A stretch of 64,000 bases of DNA from Fibrobacter succinogenes. Its GTDB lineage: Bacteria > Fibrobacterota > Fibrobacteria > Fibrobacterales > Fibrobacteraceae. The first letter of the stretch is position 1, and the number at the start of each line of letters is the position of its first letter. Below, one piece after another: positions 52,301-60,680 of this stretch. The notes beneath the pieces were generated by a model. That model was not told where the DNA came from, did not search any database, and worked only from the letters and a program-made list of their open reading frames with translations. The DNA is taken from positions 1 through 64,000 of the forward strand of contig CACWPM010000026.1 in assembly GCA_902762795.1 (NCBI GenBank), read 5' to 3'. The position numbers were made by a program, and so were the translations under genes.

Positions 52301-54334
52301 GTGTTTAACTTTTGTTTCTAGCGCTCCTATATTTTCATTTTGCTCAGTCCAACCGCATTTATCTGCAATTTCCAAAGCAGACATCACAAGCCGTTCACGT
52401 TTTTCGCTTTGCTTTATTAACACACGCCAAATGTCACCAATTTCTTTTTCAGATAATTTTGATTGCTGTAGAAGTTGAAAATTGGTATCCAAATCTTTTG
52501 AATTGTACAAAGCAACACAGAACGCCTGCATATCCGGTTTTCTACCCGCACGACCAGCCTCTTGCACATAGTTTTCTAATGTACTTGAGATTTCGTAATG
52601 AGCAACTAATTTAACATTGTCTTTGTCAACCCCCATTCCAAATGCTGTAGTAGCAACAATTGTATCAATATTTCCGTCAGCTTTTTGAAATTCTTCCTGA
52701 ACATCTATTTTGATATCTGCATCCATTTGACCATTATAGCAACCACTTTTGAAACCATACTCTTTTAAACTTTCTGCTAATTTTTCGGTTGTTTTAACTG
52801 TAGTTGCATAAACTATTTTAGGCCCATCATACAACTTCAACAAATTAACAAGCTCTTTTCCACGTTCATGTTTATCTCTAGATGCAGGTATAACAGAATA
52901 TTCCAAATTTTTTCTTGTTGCAGAGCTAACAATCTTTACCAAATCAAGATTCATTCTTTTCTTAAAATATCCACAAATATCATCAACGACATCCTGTTTC
53001 GCTGTTGCCGTAAAACAACTGATTGGAATAGATGATTCTAAGCGCTTTTCTTCTTCGAGATCTTTGATAAAATCGGCAAGATAAAGATAATCGACTCGGA
53101 AATCTTGTCCCCAAGCGCTAAAGCAATGCGCTTCATCTATAACAAATCGATTTATACGGCGTTGTTTTAGCAATTTAAATATCGTATTGGAACGAAGAGC
53201 TTCGGGCGAAATATAAAGAATGTCTTTTTCATTATCAAGAATAGCCCTAATTGTATTTTTTCGCTCTAATGGAGAAATTTGTGAGTATATATACGCAGCA
53301 CGATCTATCCCAAAACGCTTTGTCAATACGTCCACTTGGTCTTTCATCAAGGCAACAATCGGAGATATTACAACAGTCAAGGCACCTATCTGACTCCCCG
53401 CAATCAAAGCAGGCAACTGGAAAGTCATTGACTTTCCACCGCCAGTCGGGAATACTGCTAAAAGGGACTTGCCTCGCATTGCAGTTTCAACAACTCGCTG
53501 TTGTAGAGGAATTTTCTCGTCTTTTTCGAAAGAACGGAAAGCATCAAATCCAAACCATTTCTTTAATTGTTTTATTGAACTTAGCTGTTCGGAGCAATAT
53601 GGACATTGAGAATTGCCACAAGGAACAAGGCGACGACGATGCAAAATACTTTCAAGATGTGGGTACTGGTAGCGAACCCAATGGGGAACAAAATCACTAG
53701 GTCCTTCTTCATGAAATAATGTTAGAAGAAAACACCATTCGACACGATAGACCGCCCACTCGTTTTCAAAATCTTGATGCAAGCAAATCGATTTCTCATA
53801 ATGCGCAGTAAACCAACGTTGTATTTCAGACAGATTGGAGCGCAATTTACTTTGTTCAGGAACTTCTACAAGATTAAAGAACGGAGCAAAACCAGGTTCA
53901 TTCTTTAAAAACTGAAATAAGAGATAACGAAGTTGCCAAGGATAGCTACCCCATTTTTCCACGCAATCTTGTAAAAGTCGTTTGCAAAGCTCTGCATCTT
54001 TTAAAGGATCTGATGGTTCATCTTCGTTTTTCAGATATTCCTTACGCAACTTGTGATACGGTTTGCACGGGAACAATAACGAAGAAAGCATCAAGGTATC
54101 CAACGCCTTAACATTGGGGAAATCTATAGAAAAGTACTGTCTAAGAATCGGAGCATCATGACGGAGAACATTGTGTCCCACAATAAATTTCGCTTTTTGA
54201 GCCGCTAGTTCTAATTTCGCTGGATTTTTTTCACGAGCACGTTCTTCACCTAGAATATAACCGTATTCCCGAACCGCTTCTGTTCCAGGATTATATTCCA
54301 AATCAAAAAATAAAAAGTCGTGCAAATTATCCAT
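49397..54334 (-). CDS. Exonuclease - RecQ helicase - UvrD helicase fusion
   Basis: 1645 residues, a single chain with two full helicase engines. Residues 5-130: DEDD-type 3'-5' exonuclease-like (FFDLEYNPG with D11/E13, GHNVLRHD, DAELCKRLL). Residues 239-247: CGNSQCPYC, a possible metal site. Residues 275-600: RecQ helicase with PTGGGKS (296-302), the DEAH box in VIDEAHCFSAWGQDFR (399 on), TATAKQDV and QEAGRAGR (592-599). Residues 600-1050: RecQ C-terminal-like and unassigned helical part. Residues 1055-1540: UvrD/PcrA type with GAGPGSGKTH (1082-1091), VDEFQD (1196-1201), GDDDQSIFEFRG, MHSSKGLEWD and VAATRAKK. Last gene of the operon, 64 bases after the previous one. Likely DNA unwinding and trimming. 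Confidence 0.88.
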   Translation of the reverse strand: MDNLHDFLFFDLEYNPGTEAVREYGYILGEERAREKNPAKLELAAQKAKFIVGHNVLRHDAPILRQYFSIDFPNVKALDTLMLSSLLFPCKPYHKLRKEYLKNEDEPSDPLKDAELCKRLLQDCVEKWGSYPWQLRYLLFQFLKNEPGFAPFFNLVEVPEQSKLRSNLSEIQRWFTAHYEKSICLHQDFENEWAVYRVEWCFLLTLFHEEGPSDFVPHWVRYQYPHLESILHRRRLVPCGNSQCPYCSEQLSSIKQLKKWFGFDAFRSFEKDEKIPLQQRVVETAMRGKSLLAVFPTGGGKSMTFQLPALIAGSQIGALTVVISPIVALMKDQVDVLTKRFGIDRAAYIYSQISPLERKNTIRAILDNEKDILYISPEALRSNTIFKLLKQRRINRFVIDEAHCFSAWGQDFRVDYLYLADFIKDLEEEKRLESSIPISCFTATAKQDVVDDICGYFKKRMNLDLVKIVSSATRKNLEYSVIPASRDKHERGKELVNLLKLYDGPKIVYATTVKTTEKLAESLKEYGFKSGCYNGQMDADIKIDVQEEFQKADGNIDTIVATTAFGMGVDKDNVKLVAHYEISSTLENYVQEAGRAGRKPDMQAFCVALYNSKDLDTNFQLLQQSKLSEKEIGDIWRVLIKQSEKRERLVMSALEIADKCGWTEQNENIGALETKVKHAIMLLEDQGFLKRKRNQTQVFGSSIAIETVSQIRYILDSPNIDKLNTIENIAFRIMRHIITKRWTKNPECTLDDITVNLGIERKDANEALRLLRSKRLLDQRNDWSAKIQRLGTFNCKRMLERAKGLQEILLKSCEGHCINEPFLLNLTKVNAARGETESGTETRKCLQILRGILRYWAHESIAEIHLIEAGHQRYQIEFLKELDIVRKNLVDNWECFEKIIDTLLVIQKEQGKKKDDTLNDTVWFSIDNLILRIYGEDDIEDLARQAQFEYALLFLHLIGAICLENGLMVFYTGLVLDISPENRIKPFSEQDFQKLHDFYENKAEAIHIVGRYAEMMLNNKDAAQELLNDYFALNINQFRQKYMMSPDEKGAVSINLRERINAVNKEQKAIIKSNARHILVGAGPGSGKTHMLVHKAASLLWLEEIQPNSLLMLTFTRSACRELRKRLNDLAKGLAHGVTITTFHALAFSILGIQGSKKDFKKTGNAQKGEEIINKAAEVVESGEDVGIGSLGVILVDEFQDLSSSEYKMLKALYRYGDKPPRLIVVGDDDQSIFEFRGSSSEFFRKFSSEFSNTKEFYLTNNYRSAVNLVRANEEILSCLNYRVKDGKKQVAVNPELGKLEFFEEYDRTRGAFAAAEILVEKCKLDNGSACILSPENSEVFLAAAKLEELGVDCRVIKSQDLEKCPVESVREIVGFKTIVEADKDIAKRSWTIELFKQIAEKYKKDYEGESSFELLDAVINDFIDGEDEVVLSDFEQYLNEVSYADLNKKGNLQVNVGTMHSSKGLEWDHVILNLGEWIPETQEQFRLLYVAATRAKKTLTVLGTEANLPSSWIKNFKNMGRLKEYSVPKIVHVETGLDDLVFKYMLVNEKNKSRTRYLQEKFASIPLGTVIEIKFNQEFQCYNTYFNGRYVTKFSNKFEKDYLRNLQKNFYKPKTAKLIQVCKWEDEFGQAIWVPLLSVEFEKM

Positions 54335-54398
54335 ACTCTACAAATATATAAGAAAAAATTTCAAAACAAGTCTCGCACGAAAAAACAATCCACTTCAA

Positions 54399-57300
54399 TC
54401 AGTTGCTAAACTCATTCCAAATGAACTTTTCCTTATATTCGCAAGCGGGATAATTAGAACATCCCACAAAATAATGCCCATTGTTGCCTTTTCGTTTTAT
54501 AAGAAAGCCCCCACAATTAGGACATATTTTAGGACTTGACAAAATAGTCACGTCTCTTTGCGCATACCGACACCGAGGAAAATTAGAACACCCCACAAAA
54601 GATTTTCCATCATGTTCAACTTTCAGCAAGTCCCCCGTTTTGCAAAGAGGACATTTCGTCAGTTTTCCGTTTGTTCTTCGTCCCGTTGATTTGAAGAATA
54701 CAGATGTAGATTCTGAAAATTCCTTGAAAAATGGAGATGGGTTCTTGTTATCCACAAGGACATAGGTTCTATTTTTTGTTCGAGTAATAGCAACATAAAA
54801 TAAACGACGTTCTTCCGCAAATCTGTAATCTTCCGCATTTGTAAGAACAAAATTCAAAACAGGATCATCAATCATCTGATTCGGAAAACCAAGTTTATCA
54901 TTTCTAAAATTCAGAAGAATAACATTATCAGCTTCCAATCCCTTGGATTTGTGAACGGAAAGGAATTGTATTGACAACATCGGATTTTGAATGTACTCTA
55001 GCGCATCAGCACCATTCTTCCGAATCTCTCGGAATAAGCCGGTATCTTTTGCAATTTCTATATCGTAATTTGTTCTCCCTAAAAGTAAAATGGACGAATT
55101 CGTTCCATAATCCAAAGCAATTTTATTGATTATCGCTTGCAAAGCGTTTCTCGGATTGTCATCGAAGCCCCAAAAAACAAGAGGATAATCTAGCTTTTTA
55201 TCGGAGCGTAAACATTTCTTGAGCTGAAGTGGATTTTGCAAAACAAAATGCGAAGCTTCATCGATTAACTTTTGCGAATTACGATAAGTTTTCTCAATTT
55301 TCAATATTTTCGTTTTTCCAAAATACTTTGCAATATCGGTAAATAACGAAATATCGCTACCAGCAAACCTATATATGGATTGCCAGTCATCCCCTACACA
55401 GAATAACTTCGCTTTTGTTTTATCGACAATAGCCTTTAACAGATTAAATCTGGCCTTCGAGATATCCTGATATTCATCAACAATCACATACTTATACAAA
55501 GGAATTTCGCAACCACCATTAACATTCTCAGTCGCATTGTTTATCATATCCGAAAAATCGATTGAATCATTGGCAATTAAGTGTTTTTGATAAGTATCTA
55601 ATATTACTCTTATTATATTCAAAAAGGTATTGTTTCTTCTTTGCAAGAAACTTTTATCTTCTAACGAAAGCCAATCTTTCCAATCATCGATCGTTTCTAC
55701 TGTATAATTATTAGACTTAAAAAGTACGATAAAAGTTCCGCATAACTTCACAAATTCAGAGAAATACTTATTCGTCTTGGTTGCGTAAACAGTATTGAAA
55801 ATATCCATGAAATTTCTTGATTTCAGAACAACCCCATTTTGTTTTAGAAGTTCTTCAAGTTTTTGCAGGAGAACACCTTCTGAATTGTAGTATGAATAAG
55901 TTTCAATCAACTTGGTATTATTCTGCTTATGAAATTCTCTTTTCCATTCAATTCCATCTAAATATTTTTGAGCTTCAACAAGAGAAAGCCACGGAACCGT
56001 ATAGTCTCTTGTTATTCCAAAATGTTCTAAATAAATATCATAATCTTTCAAATAAAAATCCGGCCTATATGCTTTTCGCAAGGGATCCTGACTTTCGAAA
56101 GGATAGATTTTTTCATATTCGTAATTTACGCCATTTAAAAAAAGAAAATTTGCAATCTGAACTTCTTGAAGACTTTTTACTTTTTCATTTTTAAGCGTTG
56201 TATGATCCTGCGCTTTCTTTATTTTTTCTTCATGTATATATTTTTCTTGATCATATTTTGATTTAAGAGTTTCTAAATCTACGCTTTTTTCAGCCTCATA
56301 CATTTCACCCAACGAAGAACATTCTTCCATATTTTGCGGGATATCGATATAATATGCAAAGTATTCAATTATATTTTTTACTAAATCAGGATAATTTACA
56401 AGTTCCTTTTCAAAAAAAACATGTATAAATTTATTAAAGAGAGATTCATCAAGAACGTCAGGCCTTTTCCCATCAGCACTTTTAATTATATCAAGACCCA
56501 ATTTATGAAAAGTTGTTGATTTAACAGGGATTCCCAACTTTCCTTGAATTCTATCGGTCATTTCTTGAGCAGATTTTTTCGTAAACGAAATAAGTAATAT
56601 TTCTTCTGGACTTATATTCTTCGCATCACATAGATATTTGACTTTGCCTGCAATCGTCAGCGTTTTTCCACTACCCGCCCCTGCCAAAACAAGAATTCTA
56701 TCTTCATCGGTTATGACAGCTTCTCTTTGTTGCATATCTAAGGACTTTCCATCTATGTTGGAAAACAGATAATCATATTTTTGCGATTCCTGCACAATAA
56801 ACGATTTATTCGCTTTTTCTAAATAATTAAAAAGATCCTCATAGATTATTTCAAAATGACTTATTTCCCCATACTCTTCATCATTCACATTCAAATTACA
56901 AATAGCAACATCTTGAGACAATTTTTTCCATTTCTGATAAAATATTTTTCCATCAGAGTCTGTAACATAACGACTAGTCAAGAAATCAAGTTCATTAAAG
57001 AAAATATTCACAAATTGCAAAAGCAACTTGAGTTGTTCCTTACGCCTAAACTCTGCATTTGATTCTAAAACGAGTCTTGGAAAACTTTTATACTTTCTTT
57101 TAAACTCCTCTAATCTTACAAAGGTCTTTACTTTTGAAGACTTCCGACTGCACTCTTGCAATTCAAAATACAATGTTTGATATTTCTTAATAAAAGCATC
57201 TCTTTCTGCATCTTGAATATAGTGTTTAAACAATCCATCATATTCAATTGAAAACGAATTAACTTCTATTAAAAACTCTTTGCATTTGATTTCCACATTC

Positions 57301-57623
57301 GATTCTAAAACGAGCCTTGGGAAATCTTTGTACTTTTTCTTAAAATCTTCTAACTTTACAAAATCATCAACTTTTGATGGAATACCACTATACCTTTGCA
57401 ACTCATAATACAACACTTTATACTTAGAAACAAAGGCGTCCCTTTCTGCATCCTGAATATAATGATTAAAAATCCCGTCAAAGTCAACGAAAAAAGAATC
57501 ACATACTTCTATGAAGCTTTCTACTTTTTGTTCAAATTCTTTAGCAAGTTGTCTACGACGTGCTACATAAAAAAGAGCAATTGAGGTGAATAATACAATT
57601 ATTAGCACAAACATGTTTAGCAA
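54399..57623 (-). CDS. UvrD/HelD-type helicase with N-terminal repeats, nuclease-like insert and zinc ribbons
   Basis: 1074 residues, starting with TTG at 57623 (AAGGGG eight bases upstream) or ATG at 57614. A membrane helix (about 4-20) is followed by two near-identical 75-residue repeats (37-111, 117-191; both contain HYIQDAERDAF and FPRLVLESN) and a third, weaker one (about 201-272). The helicase has GAGSGKT (315-321), a VDEYQD box, GDDWQSIYRFAGSD, VHKSKGLEAD and VAITRTKN. Between the first motifs lies a PD-(D/E)XK-like stretch (QEVQIANFLF, RPDFYLKDYDIYLEHFG near 487-536), as in HelD relatives. The end has two topoisomerase-type zinc ribbons (CPLCKTG..., CPNCGG...). The HNH gene ends 5 bases upstream. 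Confidence 0.87.
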   Translation of the reverse strand: MLNMFVLIIVLFTSIALFYVARRRQLAKEFEQKVESFIEVCDSFFVDFDGIFNHYIQDAERDAFVSKYKVLYYELQRYSGIPSKVDDFVKLEDFKKKYKDFPRLVLESNVEIKCKEFLIEVNSFSIEYDGLFKHYIQDAERDAFIKKYQTLYFELQECSRKSSKVKTFVRLEEFKRKYKSFPRLVLESNAEFRRKEQLKLLLQFVNIFFNELDFLTSRYVTDSDGKIFYQKWKKLSQDVAICNLNVNDEEYGEISHFEIIYEDLFNYLEKANKSFIVQESQKYDYLFSNIDGKSLDMQQREAVITDEDRILVLAGAGSGKTLTIAGKVKYLCDAKNISPEEILLISFTKKSAQEMTDRIQGKLGIPVKSTTFHKLGLDIIKSADGKRPDVLDESLFNKFIHVFFEKELVNYPDLVKNIIEYFAYYIDIPQNMEECSSLGEMYEAEKSVDLETLKSKYDQEKYIHEEKIKKAQDHTTLKNEKVKSLQEVQIANFLFLNGVNYEYEKIYPFESQDPLRKAYRPDFYLKDYDIYLEHFGITRDYTVPWLSLVEAQKYLDGIEWKREFHKQNNTKLIETYSYYNSEGVLLQKLEELLKQNGVVLKSRNFMDIFNTVYATKTNKYFSEFVKLCGTFIVLFKSNNYTVETIDDWKDWLSLEDKSFLQRRNNTFLNIIRVILDTYQKHLIANDSIDFSDMINNATENVNGGCEIPLYKYVIVDEYQDISKARFNLLKAIVDKTKAKLFCVGDDWQSIYRFAGSDISLFTDIAKYFGKTKILKIEKTYRNSQKLIDEASHFVLQNPLQLKKCLRSDKKLDYPLVFWGFDDNPRNALQAIINKIALDYGTNSSILLLGRTNYDIEIAKDTGLFREIRKNGADALEYIQNPMLSIQFLSVHKSKGLEADNVILLNFRNDKLGFPNQMIDDPVLNFVLTNAEDYRFAEERRLFYVAITRTKNRTYVLVDNKNPSPFFKEFSESTSVFFKSTGRRTNGKLTKCPLCKTGDLLKVEHDGKSFVGCSNFPRCRYAQRDVTILSSPKICPNCGGFLIKRKGNNGHYFVGCSNYPACEYKEKFIWNEFSN

Positions 57624-57628
57624 ACGCC

Positions 57629-58810
57629 TTACCCCTTAAAATTCCAAATTTCGTACCCTTGCCGTCTTGCAGAATCATATACGGGTTGCATGTTCTTTTT
57701 CAGAATATTGATAAATTGTTCTTCACTATTTCCCGCTCTAAAAAGCTCCGTTTCAGCCCATATCGAATGTAGATTATCGCGATAGCATTTTTCAAAACGG
57801 CCGCGGATAGAATCGTCATTCCACATCAATCGATACATTTCATATTGGTTCAAAGCAAATCGCTTAAAAAAAGTCCAATGAGGCAAACGATTTCCCTTAG
57901 AGGAATTGAGAGAGGAATTCATCGGAGATAGATTCCACAGTTCATCATTCATCACAAATGACCATGGAATAAAATGGTCAATGTCGTAATCATTTTCAAT
58001 AGGCTTATTTGTATAGATGTCAAGAATCGTTTCGCGTTGCAAGACTATTTCCCACAATTTGCGAACTTGTTCAAGTTTTCGCACACTCGCATCCATAGGA
58101 GAAAGTTTATATACAATTCCCGGAACTTCGGGATTGTTGACTTGCAACCATTTTGATTTTTCATGCTGAATCCATCCAAGAATCGCAACCGAATTGTCTT
58201 GAATATATTGTTTCCATATCGGATTAAAAACAACTTTACGATTTAGCTGCGGATTTTCATCAAAAATGTATGGAAGCAAAATACGTTGATTGACCTTCTT
58301 TGTGTAATCAATAATGGCTTGCAAACTATTCCAGTTAACTTTTTCCCCACGTCCCTGTTCGTAACGATTATAAAATCCTGCCAACGCTCGATAAGGAACA
58401 TATTTTGTCAATGCGATTTTATACTTCTTGATATCTCCGTTAAATTCTTTAATTGCGTTCTTGATTTCTATCTTGGATGCATTGGATTGCAAGCCACTCT
58501 TTTCGGCTAAATCAGTAACGGCCAATTCTAACGCATCGCGAAATTCGCCTTTCAGCATGCCGCTCAAATGAATGTGGTATTCACGGACAGTGAACCATGC
58601 ATTCGCAATCATTTCGTCAATAATCGCATCAAAACTTGCAATATTCACATCCTCATCAATCAGTTTGACAATCGCTTCAAGCCAGTAGAACTTGTAACAA
58701 CACGTCGGATCTTTCATCATGAGCGAAAAGCACTCGACATCGAGTTGATTGCAATAGGGCGAATTAATATCTAAAGCTAAGCTTTGCGGGAAAGGATTAT
58801 ATTCATCCAT
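57629..58810 (-). CDS. HNH endonuclease
   Basis: 393 residues. The HNH motif lies at 270-310: IYTNKPIENDYDIDHFIPWSF (DH 278-279), LWNLSPMNSSLNSSKGNRLP with the central Asn293 and later N/K. The first 265 residues are mostly helical and of unknown kind (VPYRALAGFYNRYEQGRGEKVNWNSL is notable). Enzymes with this HNH build cut DNA near bound metal and are common in restriction and phage-defence operons. It starts inside the methyltransferase gene (34 bases shared) with AGGAG before the ATG, and its stop overlaps the ribosome site of the helicase gene downstream. The tight packing shows the four genes act together. Confidence 0.85.
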   Translation of the reverse strand: MDEYNPFPQSLALDINSPYCNQLDVECFSLMMKDPTCCYKFYWLEAIVKLIDEDVNIASFDAIIDEMIANAWFTVREYHIHLSGMLKGEFRDALELAVTDLAEKSGLQSNASKIEIKNAIKEFNGDIKKYKIALTKYVPYRALAGFYNRYEQGRGEKVNWNSLQAIIDYTKKVNQRILLPYIFDENPQLNRKVVFNPIWKQYIQDNSVAILGWIQHEKSKWLQVNNPEVPGIVYKLSPMDASVRKLEQVRKLWEIVLQRETILDIYTNKPIENDYDIDHFIPWSFVMNDELWNLSPMNSSLNSSKGNRLPHWTFFKRFALNQYEMYRLMWNDDSIRGRFEKCYRDNLHSIWAETELFRAGNSEEQFINILKKNMQPVYDSARRQGYEIWNFKG

Positions 58811-59367
58811 TTTTCTTCGCTCCTATTCGGTCTTACATCCTTAGAAATCCAGTATTCATCGCATTTCAATTCTGGAATATTCAAAAGAAATCCGGTAAAT
58901 GTTTGCTCAGTAAAATCAGAAAAAAAGCGGTCGTTTCTTTTGCCAGAAAAAGTTCCATACTTGAACGAAGTATAAATTATTCCAGTAGGTTTTAGAGCCA
59001 CCGACATTTTTTTCATAACTGAAACAAGTTCGTCATTCGGTAAATGAAGAATAGAAGCGCACGCCCAAATTCCATCATATTTTGCAACAGCATCTAATTG
59101 TTGAAAAAACATTTGCCTAACGGCAATTCCCGTATAGAGACTCGCAATCTTGCATAATTCTTCTGAACCGTCAACTGCATCTACATCAAAGCCTTTTTCA
59201 AGGAACGCTTTCGTATCGCGACCTGCACCGCACCCGAAATCCAATATTTTTGCATGTTGCGGCAAATAATCGAGGAACCGTTCCTGGGTAGAAGAAAAAT
59301 CTACACCAATAGTACTGCTGGAGTATTCCTTCGCATTTTTATTATAATAATCAATAGTTGTTGTCAT
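58777..59367 (-). CDS. Class I SAM-dependent methyltransferase
   Basis: 196 residues. The Rossmann fold is marked by motif I ILDFGCGAGRDTKAFLEKG (about 40-60), DAVDGSEELCKIAS as motif II, YDGIWACASILHLP as motif IV, and GIIYTSFKYG. The start (IDYYNKNAKEYSSST) is of the Methyltransf_11/25 type. It lacks a DNA-methylase DPPY/NPPY motif, so DNA base methylation is not indicated; a small molecule, nucleotide or protein is a likelier target. It is the first gene of the four-gene operon. Confidence 0.87.
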   Translation of the reverse strand: MTTTIDYYNKNAKEYSSSTIGVDFSSTQERFLDYLPQHAKILDFGCGAGRDTKAFLEKGFDVDAVDGSEELCKIASLYTGIAVRQMFFQQLDAVAKYDGIWACASILHLPNDELVSVMKKMSVALKPTGIIYTSFKYGTFSGKRNDRFFSDFTEQTFTGFLLNIPELKCDEYWISKDVRPNRSEEKWMNIILSRKA

Positions 59368-59596
59368 GAGTATTTTAAGCTTTATACTATGCTTAGAAAT
59401 TTATATAAAAATGCGACAGATAAAGCAAAAAGACCTCAAAAATAACGTCTAAAGCAAATAAAGGAAGAAAACTCAACAAACCGCGACATATTTGCAAAAT
59501 AAGCCCTCTGGATGAGGACGGCAAAGGCGCCGATGAAGTCAAACACCCTCACTTGCCTCCCCTCGCCGTATTTTGTATATTCCCCAATAGTAAAGC
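59368..59596. other. Divergent gap before the ORF6N gene
   Basis: About 230 bases between the methyltransferase start (minus) and the ORF6N leader (plus). TATAAA (59380-59375, minus) lies just ahead of the methyltransferase; no other feature is clear. Confidence 0.4.
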
Positions 59597-59662
59597 TATA
59601 GTGGCAGGACAAACCTGCGACAAGCCGTATTTCTTATATCTAAAGGAATACGGCTTTTTTTG
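59597..59662 (+). promoter_or_regulatory. Leader of the ORF6N gene with hairpin and intrinsic terminator
   Basis: A -10-like TATAGT (59597-59602) is followed at once by a hairpin GCAGG-ACAAA-CCTGC (59604-59618) and a strong terminator: AAGCCGTATT (59622-59631) / AATACGGCTT (59647-59656) with TTTTTTT to 59661. The ribosome site AAGGAG (59667-59672) and the ATG (59678) come straight after. So transcription must pass a terminator to reach the gene: attenuation, or a separate small RNA of about 55 nt. Confidence 0.6.
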
Positions 59663-59677
59663 TTATAAGGAGAAAAA

Positions 59678-60667
59678 ATGAACAAAAAGACCGACAATAC
59701 AGATGTCATCGTACAGAATCCAATCGTCAATTCGTCCGTCGAAAAGATGATTCAAGTCATCCGAGACAAGCAGGTTCTGCTAGATCGCGACTTGGCGACG
59801 CTTTATGGAGTAGAAACGAAGCGTATCAATGAGCAAGTAAAACGCAATAAAGAGCGATTTCCTGAGGATTTTTGCTTTCTGCTGACTATGGAAGAAACGA
59901 AAATTCTAAGGTCGCAAAATGCGACCTTAGAGAAGGAATCTGCTAATCTGAAAGGAAAACATTCAAAATACCGGTCTTTGGCGTTCACGGAACAAGGTAT
60001 CGCGATGCTCTCGTCTGTCCTGAAAAGTGAAACGGCCATCAGAGTGAACATTGCCATCATGCGTGCTTTTGTCGCAGCTCGGCAAATCCTGATGCAAAAC
60101 GGCGGTTTGGTCAATCGCCTGTCCAACGTGGAGTCCAAAATGCTCGAGCAGGACGCGCGTTTGCAGGAACACGACCATAAATTCGACACGATTTTCGAGG
60201 CGATGGACCGCGGCGAGCTGCAATCGAAGGGGCTGTATTACAACAACCAGATTTTCGACGCCTATGTGTTCGTATGCGGGCTAATCAGGCAGGCGAAAAG
60301 GCGGATTGTCCTTGTGGACCGCTACGTGGACGAGAAGGTACTTGCGATGATGCTCAAGCGCAGCAAAGGCGTATCGGTGACAATCTACACCTACGATAAG
60401 AGCAAAGTTTTCGAAGTGGATTTGGCAACATACAACGCACAGTATGCGGACAGTCCCATTGAAATTTTACCATGTTATGGAATGCACGATCGATTCCTAT
60501 TCATAGACAATATAGCTTACCATTTTGGCGCATCCCTGAAAGACCTGGGAACAAGCACATTTTTCTTCAGCAAAGAAGATTTCACACTAGACGAAGTGCT
60601 AAAGAAATCAGAGGAAAAGCGACAATTACAAGAGTTATTAGCAACCGAACCGTCAAGGAATACTTGA
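59678..60667 (+). CDS. ORF6N-domain protein with a PLD-like C-terminal domain
   Basis: 329 residues. Residues 15-110 form the ORF6N DNA-binding domain (MIQVIRDKQVLLDRDLATLYGVETKRINEQVKRNKERFPEDFCFLLT, YRSLAFTEQGIAMLSSVL), a phage-derived domain frequent in Bacteroidota and their relatives. A short coiled coil follows (145-180). The C-terminal 140 residues (NQIFDAYVFVCGLIRQAKRRIVLVDRYVD, MHDRFLFIDNIAYHFGASLKDLG) look like a single PLD-family unit, with HDRFLFID in place of the HKD motif (HxK to HxR). AAGGAG precedes the ATG. It lies in the island between the operon and the ATPase. Confidence 0.82.
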   Translation: MNKKTDNTDVIVQNPIVNSSVEKMIQVIRDKQVLLDRDLATLYGVETKRINEQVKRNKERFPEDFCFLLTMEETKILRSQNATLEKESANLKGKHSKYRSLAFTEQGIAMLSSVLKSETAIRVNIAIMRAFVAARQILMQNGGLVNRLSNVESKMLEQDARLQEHDHKFDTIFEAMDRGELQSKGLYYNNQIFDAYVFVCGLIRQAKRRIVLVDRYVDEKVLAMMLKRSKGVSVTIYTYDKSKVFEVDLATYNAQYADSPIEILPCYGMHDRFLFIDNIAYHFGASLKDLGTSTFFFSKEDFTLDEVLKKSEEKRQLQELLATEPSRNT

Positions 60668-60680
60668 CAGGGGAAAACCT

